From NCBI GenBank assembly GCA_002729495.1, contig PBYE01000093.1, forward strand, positions 62,001-126,000: DNA of 64,000 bases, written 5' to 3'. Of the stretch, positions 38,962 to 48,487 are shown in pieces (position 1 is the first letter of the stretch; the number at the start of each line of letters is the position of its first letter). The notes below the pieces were generated by a model, which searched no databases, was not told where the DNA came from, and saw only the letters and a program-made list of their open reading frames with translations. The DNA is from Chromatiales bacterium. GTDB lineage: Bacteria > Pseudomonadota > Gammaproteobacteria > Steroidobacterales > GCA-2729495. The translations under genes and the position numbers were made by a program.

Positions 38962-39948
38962 TTATGTAGCGATATCCTCTAACTGATGCACAATAAAGTT
39001 GTCCAGCCAGCTTGGAATACTCAATGCTTCGATAAAGCCGCAGTGCCCACCCCTGGGTGAAAGAAATACCTTCAATGCTTCGGTCTGATGCAGTTTAGCT
39101 AAGCTACGCACCGGAATAACCGGGTCGTCGTCGGCGAGCAATACGCAGGAAGGGACCTGCAGCGTTGCGAGCCGGTCGCCCGTTAATGCATAGCCCCGAA
39201 GATAGCTTTGCAGATCGTCATACTCGGTGTAGTTACGCACGAAGTGATCGGTCATTGCTTCTAGCCTGTTAAAGCTGTTCAGGTCACGAAAACGGTACAG
39301 ATCGGGAAAATACTGCATTTTCCTCTGCAGCGAATCACGCCACTTCCAGATAAAAAACTTCCGGTAAAACACCCAGCCACTGTCCAGCGCTTTCATGGTC
39401 TGGGCCGGGTCGAGCACGGGACAAACGGCAACCACGCTATACAGGTTGAGCCCGTGTGCCGGTGCTGCTGCTGCCACGCGCAATGCAAAGTTGCCGCCCA
39501 GTGAAAAGCCGGCAAGTGAGAGCCGGGCCGGACGATAGCGCCCGGCAATCCAGCCAATGGCACCGATAACTTCGGCCAGGCGACAGGAGTGAAACAGGCC
39601 TTTGTTCAGGTGATGGCTGTCGCCGTGATCCCTTAAATTCAGGCGGAAAACGGCATAGCCGCTCTCGAGCAGTGCGAGCGCAGCGGACATCATGTAGGCG
39701 GAGTCGGCACTGCCCTCCCAACCGTGTATGAGTACGACCAGCCCGCCGTCTCCAGGGCCGAAAGGCGGCGAATAGTGGCCCAGGAGCCGCACGCCGTCGC
39801 CCGCATCGACAATAACGTCTTCAACGATCGCGGATGACACATGCCAGCGTCTGTCGACCAGCCGGCTCCTGGGCGGCCGGTTTGCCACGATGGACTGCAC
39901 GTGCGGGTTCGCGAGAAGAAACGCTGGAGCAAATCCCGGGTTATCCAT
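38962..39948 (-). CDS. yheT: YheT-family alpha/beta hydrolase
   Basis: The 328-residue product follows the YheT pattern: FLLANPHVQSIVAN near the start, VLIHGWEGSADSAYMMS, the arginine-rich RLNLRDHGDSHHLNKGLFHS, the nucleophile elbow LAGFSLGGNFALRVAAA, an acid in LLADDDPVIPV and a final histidine in LSPRGGHCGFIEAL. Esterase-like; the physiological substrate is not known. Divergent from mdh. Confidence 0.88.
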   Translation of the reverse strand: MDNPGFAPAFLLANPHVQSIVANRPPRSRLVDRRWHVSSAIVEDVIVDAGDGVRLLGHYSPPFGPGDGGLVVLIHGWEGSADSAYMMSAALALLESGYAVFRLNLRDHGDSHHLNKGLFHSCRLAEVIGAIGWIAGRYRPARLSLAGFSLGGNFALRVAAAAPAHGLNLYSVVAVCPVLDPAQTMKALDSGWVFYRKFFIWKWRDSLQRKMQYFPDLYRFRDLNSFNRLEAMTDHFVRNYTEYDDLQSYLRGYALTGDRLATLQVPSCVLLADDDPVIPVRSLAKLHQTEALKVFLSPRGGHCGFIEALSIPSWLDNFIVHQLEDIAT

Positions 39949-40067
39949 GAATGCCTTGTCGCCTGACCGGTGTTAGAATGCCCGCCCATTTTCGCCGGGA
40001 CGGACACAAGCCCGTACCGCCAAGATACAAAACAATCCTCCGAAAACCTAACAAGGAAAACCGAATC

Positions 40068-41042
40068 ATGCCCAACGACCCCGTCAGAGTTGCTATTACC
40101 GGTGCCGCCGGACAGATTGGCTACCAACTCGCCTTTCGTATTGCTTCCGGCCAGATGCTGGGTACCAATCAGCCTGTAATACTGCAGTTACTTGAAATTC
40201 CGCCGGCCCTCGATGCGCTCAAAGGCGTGGCAATGGAACTGGAAGACTGCGCATTCCCGACGCTCGCCGGAGTGGTGGCGACCGACCAGCCTGACGAAGC
40301 ATTCAAAGATACCGACTACGCCCTGCTGGTCGGTGCCAAGCCACGCGGCCCCGGCATGGAACGTGCTGACCTGCTGCTTGGTAATGCACAGATATTTTCC
40401 GTCCAGGGTAAAGCATTGAACGACAATGCCAGCCGCGACGTAAAAGTATTGGTTGTCGGTAATCCCGCGAATACAAACGCACTGATTGCACAGAAGAATG
40501 CACCGGACCTGAATCCTGCCAACTTTACTGCCATGACACGACTGGACCATAACCGTGCGCTGGCACAACTTGGCAACAAGCTGGGCACTCACGTGAACAA
40601 CATCAAGGGCATGATCATCTGGGGTAACCACTCGGCAACCCAGTACCCCGATATATCCCATACAACGGCCAACGGCGATGCGGTCAGTATCGAACAATCA
40701 TGGCTTACAGATGAATTCATCCCGGTAGTCCAGCAACGTGGGGCAGCGATTATCAAGGCGCGCGGGCTGTCGAGTGCCGCCTCTGCTGCCTCGGCAGCCA
40801 TCAATCACATGCATGACTGGGTACTCGGCACACCTGCCGGAGAATGGACAAGCATGGCGGTTGCGTCTGACGGAAGCTACGGCATCGATGCAGGGATCAT
40901 TTATTCCTACCCGGTGAGCTGCAGTAACGGCGAGCATAAAATTGTTCAGGATCTGGCGATCAGCGATTTCAGCCGCGAACTCATGGATGCAACTGACGCG
41001 GAACTTCGCGAAGAGCGTGCGGCAGTCGAAGAACTGCTGTAA
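40068..41042 (+). CDS. mdh: Malate dehydrogenase
   Basis: The 324-residue NAD-dependent enzyme interconverts malate and oxaloacetate in the TCA cycle. It starts at 40068 ([20 protein letters not shown]) after an AAGGAAAA site. Motifs include [19 protein letters not shown] (substrate loop Arg), [35 protein letters not shown] and the catalytic [15 protein letters not shown]. This is the 320-330-residue type found in Xanthomonas and Burkholderia, not the shorter E. coli form. Confidence 0.97.
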   Translation: MPNDPVRVAITGAAGQIGYQLAFRIASGQMLGTNQPVILQLLEIPPALDALKGVAMELEDCAFPTLAGVVATDQPDEAFKDTDYALLVGAKPRGPGMERADLLLGNAQIFSVQGKALNDNASRDVKVLVVGNPANTNALIAQKNAPDLNPANFTAMTRLDHNRALAQLGNKLGTHVNNIKGMIIWGNHSATQYPDISHTTANGDAVSIEQSWLTDEFIPVVQQRGAAIIKARGLSSAASAASAAINHMHDWVLGTPAGEWTSMAVASDGSYGIDAGIIYSYPVSCSNGEHKIVQDLAISDFSRELMDATDAELREERAAVEELL

Positions 41043-41218
41043 TTACCTATCACACGCTCTATAAACCTGGTCATATCCTGACCGGGCTGTGCGTGTACAA
41101 GAGGCGCCCGCGCCAGAAACACTAGCGGCCAGATTGGCATAGGTTATAGTGTGTCAGGCAGACAGGCGCGCCATTGTCATCTGGCGATGACCGAAGTGCA
41201 CCAGGAGGAAAAAGTGCC

Positions 41219-43708
41219 TTGACCACATTTTTTGCAGGCCTCGCAGTATTTCTGCTCTTCGCAATAGTGCCGGTCACAATGGCCTATCGCCGCATTGATC
41301 TCGGCACTTCTACAGTGGCGATCGCCGGCGCCCTGGTCTGTTACTCACTGATTGGCTACGGACCATTCCTCTGGTTCCTTTTGCTCTGGATACTCCTGGC
41401 TGCATTGCTCGCACTGAACTTCACGGATTTTCGCCGGGAAAATATCTCCGCGAAGCTGTTTGAACTGTACAAAACCATGCTGCCCTCCATTTCGGATACC
41501 GAGCGCGAGGCACTGGAAGCTGGTTCGGTCTCCTGGGACGGGGAACTGTTCACAGGGCTCCCGGATTGGGGTCAGTTGATGGCACGGCCCGCTCCCAAGC
41601 TGACCGATGAGGAGCAGGCCTTCCTGGACGGTCCCGTCGAGAAGCTCTGCGAAATGGTCGATGACTGGCAGATCACGAATGAACTGGGTGACCTGCCCCC
41701 GGAAATCTGGGACTACCTCCGGAAAGAACGCTTCTTCGCGATGATTATCCCGAAGGAATATGGTGGTCTGGATTTTTCCGCAATAGCTAATGCGGCAGTC
41801 CTTGCAAAGATATGCGGTCGTTCGGTCGTTGCGGCCACAACGGTGGCCGTGCCGAATTCGCTAGGGCCAGGTGAATTACTGAAGCATTACGGTACCGACG
41901 AACAGAAACAACACTGGCTGCCACGGCTTGCCGCGGGTGACGAGATCCCGTGCTTTGCACTGACAGCACCTCGGGCCGGTTCGGATGCGGGCGCCATTCC
42001 GGACTCGGGAGTGGTCTGCAAGGGCCAGTGGGAAGGCAAAGAGATAACCGGGATACGCCTTAACTGGAACAAACGCTATATAACCCTCGCGCCTGTTGCG
42101 ACAGTGCTGGGGCTCGCTTTCAAATTGTATGACCCGGATCATCTTATCGGCGACAAAGATGAGCACGGTATAACCGCGGCCCTGATTCCCACAGACACGC
42201 CGGGAGTAGAAATCGGCCGACGTCACCTGCCTTTGCATACGCCTTTTCAGAATGGACCAACCCAGGGCGAAGATGTATTCGTACCACTTGATTGCATTAT
42301 CGGCGGGGTGGAATGTGCCGGGCAGGGCTGGCGCATGCTGATGGAACAGCTTGCCGCCGGACGGGGAATATCACTGCCCTCAGAATCACAGGGCAGCGCA
42401 CAGGCCGCCGTGTACGCCACCGGTGCTTACAGCCAAATACGCAAACAGTTTAATTTGCCCATTGCTCGCTTCGAAGGTGTAGAGGAAGTGATTGCCCGGA
42501 TGGCGGGAAAGACTTACATCATAAATTCCGGAGTGAGCAACACGGTTAACGCAATTTCTACGGGCGAAAATCCCTCAGTGCCGTCCGCAATTATGAAGTA
42601 CCACTGCACCGAGCTTGGCCGGTCGGTTTGTAATGATGCGATGGATATCCAGGGCGGTAAAGCAATTATGGCGGGGCCGGCAAATTATCTTGTCAACACC
42701 TACGATTCGATTCCGATAAGCATCACGGTAGAAGGAGCAAATATTCTTACACGCAGCCTGATAATTTTTGGGCAGGGTGCGGTTCGCTGCCACCCGTTCG
42801 TGCTGAAAGAAATGGAGGCAGCCGCCAATCCGGATTTTGAAGCCGGGCTGCGTGATTTCGACCACCTGTTGTTCCGGCACATTGGTGCGGCGCTAAGTAA
42901 CGCGGCCCGCTCTTTTGTAATGGCGCTGACCCATGCACGCTTTACGTCATCGCCGCGGCAAGGTCTGACGCGAAGATACTTTCAGCATATTAACCGCTAC
43001 AGCTCAGCATTTGCACTGGCATCTGACACGGCCATGCTGGTACTGGGTGGCGATCTGAAACGCCGGGAGATGCTTAGCGCACGGTTGGGTGATGTGTTCA
43101 GTTATATCTATCTCGCCAGTGTCGTACTTAAACATCACGAAGACCAGGGCTTGCCCGAAGACGACCTGCCGCTTGTGGAATGGAGTTGCCGCAACCTTCT
43201 ATATCATGCCCAGGAACAGTTACACCTGCTGCTGCGAAATTTCCCAAATAAAATTGTGGCAAGCCTGTTGCGCATGTGTATATTCCCACGCGGTCGTACC
43301 TATTTCCCTCCATCCGACGAACTGGGACAACAAATAGTTGCACTGGTAACCCGACCGACAGAGGCCCGGGAACGACTTTGCTCGGGTATATATAAGAAGA
43401 AGGAATCGGGTAATCCGCTGGGTCTGTTGCAGGCTGCCCTGGAAACTGCCGAGGATAATGCGCCCCTGAGCCGCAAACTTCGCGATGCATTGCGCAATGA
43501 AGTCATAAGCGGCCGAACAGAAATTGATGCCATCCATGCTGCCCGGGAAGCAGGCGTGCTGACACCGGGAGAGGCGGAGCTGCTGATCGAACAGGACCGG
43601 CAGATTATGGATCTGATCAACGTCGACGATTTTGCCCCGGGTGATATCGGCAAGGTGCAGTCATCACCCCGGGCCACTCCGACAGATGCCAAGACCAAAG
43701 AGACCTGA
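41219..43708 (+). CDS. fadE: Acyl-CoA dehydrogenase FadE
   Basis: The 829-residue flavoprotein catalyses the first oxidation of fatty-acid beta-oxidation. It has a membrane-anchoring N-terminus (FFAGLAVFLLFAIVPVTMAY and a second span near LWFLLLWILLAALLAL). Core motifs are PKEYGGLDFSAIANAAVLAK, LTAPRAGSDAGAIPDSG, QSQGSAQAAV-like SLPSESQGSAQAAVYATG and ITVEGANILTRSLIIFGQGA. The C-terminal 250 residues are the FadE-specific DUF1974 extension. The TTG at 41219 is chosen because AGGAGG lies ten bases upstream; another TTG at 41174 is possible. Confidence 0.95.
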   Translation: MTTFFAGLAVFLLFAIVPVTMAYRRIDLGTSTVAIAGALVCYSLIGYGPFLWFLLLWILLAALLALNFTDFRRENISAKLFELYKTMLPSISDTEREALEAGSVSWDGELFTGLPDWGQLMARPAPKLTDEEQAFLDGPVEKLCEMVDDWQITNELGDLPPEIWDYLRKERFFAMIIPKEYGGLDFSAIANAAVLAKICGRSVVAATTVAVPNSLGPGELLKHYGTDEQKQHWLPRLAAGDEIPCFALTAPRAGSDAGAIPDSGVVCKGQWEGKEITGIRLNWNKRYITLAPVATVLGLAFKLYDPDHLIGDKDEHGITAALIPTDTPGVEIGRRHLPLHTPFQNGPTQGEDVFVPLDCIIGGVECAGQGWRMLMEQLAAGRGISLPSESQGSAQAAVYATGAYSQIRKQFNLPIARFEGVEEVIARMAGKTYIINSGVSNTVNAISTGENPSVPSAIMKYHCTELGRSVCNDAMDIQGGKAIMAGPANYLVNTYDSIPISITVEGANILTRSLIIFGQGAVRCHPFVLKEMEAAANPDFEAGLRDFDHLLFRHIGAALSNAARSFVMALTHARFTSSPRQGLTRRYFQHINRYSSAFALASDTAMLVLGGDLKRREMLSARLGDVFSYIYLASVVLKHHEDQGLPEDDLPLVEWSCRNLLYHAQEQLHLLLRNFPNKIVASLLRMCIFPRGRTYFPPSDELGQQIVALVTRPTEARERLCSGIYKKKESGNPLGLLQAALETAEDNAPLSRKLRDALRNEVISGRTEIDAIHAAREAGVLTPGEAELLIEQDRQIMDLINVDDFAPGDIGKVQSSPRATPTDAKTKET

Positions 43709-43935
43709 AGCGCACCCGGCCACCATGACAGCGGGCACTAATAGGGGTACCATCCCGCACTCTCAGCGTTTCCCGGGGGGCCGGGTTATGGATTTCCGCA
43801 CAATATTTCTAACAATTTCAAGCCCGGCGCGGGTATTTTTTATAAGCCCCGAAAATAGGTCCACTATGACGTCACCGATCATGATTACAGTCACGGTAGA
43901 ATAGACGGATAGCCCTTAGAACACGTCCGACACTT

Positions 43936-45402
43936 ATGAGCAAGAACCCCACAGGTATCAGCGGAATCGCCGCCTATGTGCCACCGTATCGCGTAGATTT
44001 GCAGGACTGGTCCGGCTGGACCGGCCAGGACTGGAGCAAAATTCGCGATGTGGTCGGCCTCGGCTTCCGCCTGCCCGGTCCGCAGCAAAGCGTCTACACC
44101 ATGGCCGCCAATGCTGTACTGCGCCTGATAGAAAAATTTGAAATCAACCCGGCGGAAGTTCGTTACCTCGCACTTGGAACAGAATCAAGCACCGATAATT
44201 CGGCCGGCGCAGTAATCGTCAAGGGGATGATCGACGAGGCGTTGCGTAAGAAAGGTCTGCAACCAGTGTCACGCAACTGCGAAGTTCCAGAATTCAAGCA
44301 CGCCTGTCTTGGCGGAATTTACGGCATCAAGAATGCCGTTCGCTTCCTTAATACCGACGGCCAAAGTTCGAAAGCCATTGTCGTATGTTCAGACATCGCC
44401 CTGTATGAACTGGGCAGCAGCGGTGAACCCACGCAAGGTGCGGGTGCAGTCGCGATACTCCTGGAAATAGATCCAAAACTGGCAACCATCGATCTGAGCG
44501 AATCAGGTTCGGCATCCGATTACCGTGGACTGGATTTTCGCAAACCTATCCAGTACCGCAATGGCAATGGACAAACTTACGCCTCGAGTAATATTCCTGT
44601 CTTTAACGGTCGCTACTCGGCATCCTGCTACATCGACGAGATGGCACACGCGTTGGACGACATGTTTACCAGGCGCAAAATAAATGCCGAGGCTTATCAG
44701 GACCGGGTCGAAGCAATTTTTATGCACCGGCCTTTCCGCCGCATGCCCGAGAACGGCTGGGGAATGGCGCACCTGTTCGGGCTGGCGGCCAGCACTAATG
44801 GCGGGCAGGAACAATTACGCAGCCTCTGCGATGAAGCGGGCGTAGATTTTGGTGAAGTTTTACAGGAAATTAATGGCCCCCGCCAGGTATCGGGCTACGC
44901 CGTGCGGGAGAAAATCAGGGATGAAATTTTTCCACTCCTGAGCATAGTGCTTCGACAATTCCGCAAACACAGTGGATATGAGAAATTTGTGCTAGAAAAA
45001 ATGTCGCTGGGTACCGGCATTATGGAAGAGCTCGGCAACTTGTATTCCGGCGCATTGCCTGCCTGGTTTGCAGCAGGCCTGGAAGAGGCAGCACAAAATT
45101 CACAGGAACTGGCCGGCAAGGAAGTATTGCTGATCGGTTACGGCAGTGGCGATGCGGCTGAAGCTATTCCGATCCACATAGTTGCTGGCTGGCGTGACGC
45201 AGCGCTGCGCATCGGTATGGAAGAAGCAATGGCCAATGCCGTCGATCTCAACGAGAAACAATATATTTCGCTGCGCCAGGGTGTTTCAGAAGACTCGCTT
45301 AAGTTTCAGCCTAAAGATGAATTTGTGGTTGACCGGGTTGGTTCGCTCGATGAGGAAGGCTTTCACGATGCCGGAATCGAATACTACCGGTACATTAACT
45401 GA
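43936..45402 (+). CDS. mvaS: Hydroxymethylglutaryl-CoA synthase
   Basis: The 488-residue thiolase-fold enzyme condenses acetoacetyl-CoA and acetyl-CoA to HMG-CoA, feeding the mevalonate pathway. It starts GISGIAAYVPPYRVDLQDW. The catalytic cysteine is in PEFKHACLGGIYGIKNAV, the catalytic glutamate near ALGTESSTDNS, and the histidine in AIFMHRPFRRMPENG. It is longer than typical bacterial MvaS (about 390), with a C-terminal addition after GYGSGDAAEAIPI. It converges on the phosphomevalonate kinase gene with an 8-base overlap. Confidence 0.88.
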   Translation: MSKNPTGISGIAAYVPPYRVDLQDWSGWTGQDWSKIRDVVGLGFRLPGPQQSVYTMAANAVLRLIEKFEINPAEVRYLALGTESSTDNSAGAVIVKGMIDEALRKKGLQPVSRNCEVPEFKHACLGGIYGIKNAVRFLNTDGQSSKAIVVCSDIALYELGSSGEPTQGAGAVAILLEIDPKLATIDLSESGSASDYRGLDFRKPIQYRNGNGQTYASSNIPVFNGRYSASCYIDEMAHALDDMFTRRKINAEAYQDRVEAIFMHRPFRRMPENGWGMAHLFGLAASTNGGQEQLRSLCDEAGVDFGEVLQEINGPRQVSGYAVREKIRDEIFPLLSIVLRQFRKHSGYEKFVLEKMSLGTGIMEELGNLYSGALPAWFAAGLEEAAQNSQELAGKEVLLIGYGSGDAAEAIPIHIVAGWRDAALRIGMEEAMANAVDLNEKQYISLRQGVSEDSLKFQPKDEFVVDRVGSLDEEGFHDAGIEYYRYIN

Positions 45403-46438
45403 CGCCAGCCGGCGTACCTACCTCCATTCCTCGCTCGGTCCAACCCAGGCCGGTGCTTTCAAAACCCGCGTCAGAAATTTGTTGTTGCAACTCCCGCATT
45501 CCTTCTTTATCGGTTGAATACATAAGGCCGTAGTCACCGCCGCCTGCCCCCGAAGGCTTGTAAATGGTATTAGACTTTCCTGCAACAGTCTCAAGCTGCA
45601 AATGGGCGTCAGACCAGATGCCTATGCGGGCAGCGGTATCCAACTCCTTTAGAAGGCTCGCGTATGCCTCGATCTGAACAAGGAATGCTGCCGGATTACC
45701 CGCCTTCCAGCAGGCCAGCGCCTGCGCCGACGTTGTACCCAGCTTGTCCATTTGCTGTGCGTAATCATCGGGTGCTTGCTCCCGATAGTTGCCCAGCCTG
45801 TCCAGCATGGCAGGTGTGGATGCCGACCGACCCGTCCAGACCGGGAGTACATGCAAGCCCGTTAACCAGTCGAGCTGACCGACAGATGCAGTACAGTTAT
45901 CAGACTGTTTGGTAACCACGCCGCCGTACCAGCTGGTCAGAACATCGATACCGCTGCCCTTACCGCTTTGAAACCGGCGGTGGACAGAATTGCAGACACC
46001 GAAATCAGGAGTTTGTCCCAGGTAACTTTGCAATGCAGATGTAAGTGCCACGGCAAGAGCTGCGCTGGAGCCTAAGCCTTTTTTTACCTCCGCACCGGAT
46101 TTATTCGAAGCATAAAAATCCTGTGTGCACAATGTCGCAACGAACGGCGGGGGCACCGATGAGCTCTGGCCAATTATTTGTTGAAGCGCAATCTCCAATA
46201 GTGATCCGAAGTGACCTGGTTTGTCCCGCCATTCAGGGATACCGGCGGGCAAGAGTGAAAAGACAAAACTATCACCGGAGTTGTTTATCTGCAGCTCGCA
46301 CAAGTCGGACGGTGCCGGACACAAACGAACATTTGCACGAGTATCAACCGCAGCGGATAACGCTGTTCCGCCATCAAGTACCGCATACTCACCGACCAGC
46401 ACGAGTTTTCCGGGCGCGCTTGTCTCAACTACTGTCAC
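45395..46438 (-). CDS. mvaK2: Phosphomevalonate kinase (GHMP family)
   Basis: The 347-residue GHMP kinase starts TVVETSAPGKLVLVGEYAVL. The ATP loop is KKGLGSSAALAVALTSAL; SGKGSGIDVLTSWYGG and the C-terminal KPSGAGGGDYGLMYS are the pattern of phosphomevalonate rather than mevalonate kinases. It makes mevalonate diphosphate. It overlaps mvaD by four bases, so they form one operon. Mevalonate kinase itself is the alternative name but fits less well. Confidence 0.82.
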   Translation of the reverse strand: MTVVETSAPGKLVLVGEYAVLDGGTALSAAVDTRANVRLCPAPSDLCELQINNSGDSFVFSLLPAGIPEWRDKPGHFGSLLEIALQQIIGQSSSVPPPFVATLCTQDFYASNKSGAEVKKGLGSSAALAVALTSALQSYLGQTPDFGVCNSVHRRFQSGKGSGIDVLTSWYGGVVTKQSDNCTASVGQLDWLTGLHVLPVWTGRSASTPAMLDRLGNYREQAPDDYAQQMDKLGTTSAQALACWKAGNPAAFLVQIEAYASLLKELDTAARIGIWSDAHLQLETVAGKSNTIYKPSGAGGGDYGLMYSTDKEGMRELQQQISDAGFESTGLGWTERGMEVGTPAGVS

Positions 46439-47412
46439 GACTCAACCCAGGCGCCCTGGCCCAGGCCGCATTCAATGACGTCCTGCACGCCCTGAACCCT
46501 AGCCAGCTCTGCCTTGACCTGCGTAGCGACTTCAGGAAGACAGACAGCTTTCACCTGCGGCCCCGCATCTATAGTAAAAAAAACCGGAACGCCGGAACGC
46601 CGCAGTTCCCATACACGCTGCATACACGCCACCGTGGCGGCCGACCAGTAAAACAGGGGTGTTTGTGATGTCATCGCGACGGCATGCATTTTCAGGCAGC
46701 TACGTTCCGACAATTCCGCTAGTGCATCGAAATCCTGCTCGCGTACTGCGCCAAGCGCAGCATCGAGGTCGGCCTGATGAGTGTCCAGCCAGGCCTGGTA
46801 GTAAGGGGAGGTCTTACGGCTTAGTTCCATTCCCTCGGTTGACCCGATTTCTTTTGCTGCCGATGAGGTTATTACAACCATGACAGCAAGTGGCCAGTTG
46901 TCCGGCGCGCTAATTGTCGCGCAGTGAACGCTGCCTGTGGCAGTATCTGATTCCCGGTTTTCCAGGACAACGATGCCGTCGTAAAGAGAACGTGGTGCGG
47001 AACCAGAACCGATGCGCGCGACACCCGCCAGCGCGTCGGCATCCGCATCTATACCCAGGGCTGCGGCACCAGCCTTTACCAGCGCAGCAAAACCGGATGC
47101 GGACGATGCAAGGCCCGCGGCCGTGGGGAAATTATTAGTCGACTCGACACTGGCACCGGCTTCTATACCGGCCCGTTCGCGCAGTAAATCCAGGCAAAGC
47201 CTGGCGCGTGCTGTTGCGCTGCTGTCAGGCTGCCCGTTCAGCACAAGCTGGTCTTCAGTGCTGTCCTTGTCGAGCCATATGGTCGTGCGGGTTTCCAGCC
47301 CCGACAGCGTCAGCGACAATGAGCCGACAGCCGGCAGGTTTGTGTCCCTGTCCCGCTTGCCCCAGTACTTGATCAGCGCAACATTCGGATGCGCTATTGC
47401 GGTTGCTTGCAT
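46435..47412 (-). CDS. mvaD: Diphosphomevalonate decarboxylase
   Basis: The 325-residue enzyme makes isopentenyl diphosphate. The start at 47412 (MQATAIAHPNVALIKYWGKR) has GAAGG upstream; codons further 5' are not needed. Signatures are AIAHPNVALIKYWGKRD, NNFPTAAGLASSASGFAAL, GSGSAPRSLYDG (the catalytic Arg), MELSRKTSPYYQAWL and FTIDAGPQVKAV. Downstream GHMP kinase and divergent ispA complete a local isoprenoid block. Confidence 0.95.
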   Translation of the reverse strand: MQATAIAHPNVALIKYWGKRDRDTNLPAVGSLSLTLSGLETRTTIWLDKDSTEDQLVLNGQPDSSATARARLCLDLLRERAGIEAGASVESTNNFPTAAGLASSASGFAALVKAGAAALGIDADADALAGVARIGSGSAPRSLYDGIVVLENRESDTATGSVHCATISAPDNWPLAVMVVITSSAAKEIGSTEGMELSRKTSPYYQAWLDTHQADLDAALGAVREQDFDALAELSERSCLKMHAVAMTSQTPLFYWSAATVACMQRVWELRRSGVPVFFTIDAGPQVKAVCLPEVATQVKAELARVQGVQDVIECGLGQGAWVES

Positions 47413-47536
47413 TCGTCGCCTTCTAAGACTTTGCCGCCGATGCGGCACCGGTCCATGATTATAGAACGACATGAAACCGCTTGGCCTGAAGCAAATCAGC
47501 TACTATGCTTCCGCGTTCGCTAATGAAGCAGACCTT

Positions 47537-48424
47537 ATGAGCTTTGAAAACTACACCAGGGACTGGCTCGATCGGGTCGAAGCCAAGCTGGAGGCTGTAT
47601 TACCGCTGGCAGACGACTTGCCGGAGCGTCTGCATGAGGCCATGCGCTATTCAGTATTGGGTGGCGGCAAGCGGGTACGCCCGATGCTCGTATATGCGAC
47701 CGGAATGTCACTCGACGTACCACTGATACAACTGGACGGCCCGGCAGCGGCGATCGAGTTAATGCATGCCTTTTCGCTCGTGCATGACGATCTGCCATCC
47801 ATGGATGACGATGACCTGCGGCGGGGCAATCTTACGACACACAAGGCATTTGATGAGGCAACAGCGATTCTTGCTGCCGATGCATTACAGCCTCTCGCTA
47901 TTCATGTATTAGCAACTGACAAGGCGATGGACTGTGATTCAAGAACCCGACTGAAACTGATCGAGTTACTGGTAAACGCATGCGGCTCACAAGGCATGAC
48001 GGGTGGACAATCACTGGACCTTGGTGCCGAAGGCAAGCAACTGTCCACAGATGAACTTGAGCATATGTACCGACTTAAAACAGGACGCCTGTTGCACGCC
48101 AGTGTAATCTCGGCAGTTTTATGCGCTGATCTCAACAATCCTAAATTTCAGGCCCTGGAAAACTATATTGATCACCTCGGTCTGGCGTTCCAGATACGTG
48201 ATGACATTCTGGATATCGAAGGTGAAACAGAAATGATCGGGAAACAACAAGGTGCGGATATAGAGAGGTCGAAAGCAACCTGGCCCGCGTTGTTCGGAAT
48301 GGACGCGGCTCGCAAACGTGCGTCAGAACTATTGAACAAGGCGCTGGCGGAAATCGAAATTCTCGGACCATCCGGTGAGCCACTCCGACAAGTCGCTCAT
48401 TACATAGTCGATCGCAAGCTTTAA
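47537..48424 (+). CDS. ispA: Farnesyl (geranyl) diphosphate synthase
   Basis: The 295-residue prenyltransferase extends dimethylallyl and isopentenyl diphosphate to C10/C15. Both aspartate-rich motifs are present: LVHDDLPSMDDDDLRRG and FQIRDDILDIEG; LGGGKRVRPML and GMTGGQSLDLG also match IspA. The start at 47537 (MSFENYTRDWLDRV) gives the usual length; an ATG at 47471 would add 22 residues. In many gammaproteobacteria ispA is next to dxs, whereas here it is next to mevalonate genes. Confidence 0.93.
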   Translation: MSFENYTRDWLDRVEAKLEAVLPLADDLPERLHEAMRYSVLGGGKRVRPMLVYATGMSLDVPLIQLDGPAAAIELMHAFSLVHDDLPSMDDDDLRRGNLTTHKAFDEATAILAADALQPLAIHVLATDKAMDCDSRTRLKLIELLVNACGSQGMTGGQSLDLGAEGKQLSTDELEHMYRLKTGRLLHASVISAVLCADLNNPKFQALENYIDHLGLAFQIRDDILDIEGETEMIGKQQGADIERSKATWPALFGMDAARKRASELLNKALAEIEILGPSGEPLRQVAHYIVDRKL

Positions 48425-48487
48425 CGCCCCTGAAGGCGTCCCGGTAAATGGGCTAGAATAGCGGTAAGTTTCCGAAGCGTCTAAATA

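Noticed and set aside
43824-43842. CCCG/CGGG hairpin with a following T-rich tract after fadE
   Set aside because: The stem is only four base pairs and 116 bases from the fadE stop; too weak to call a terminator.
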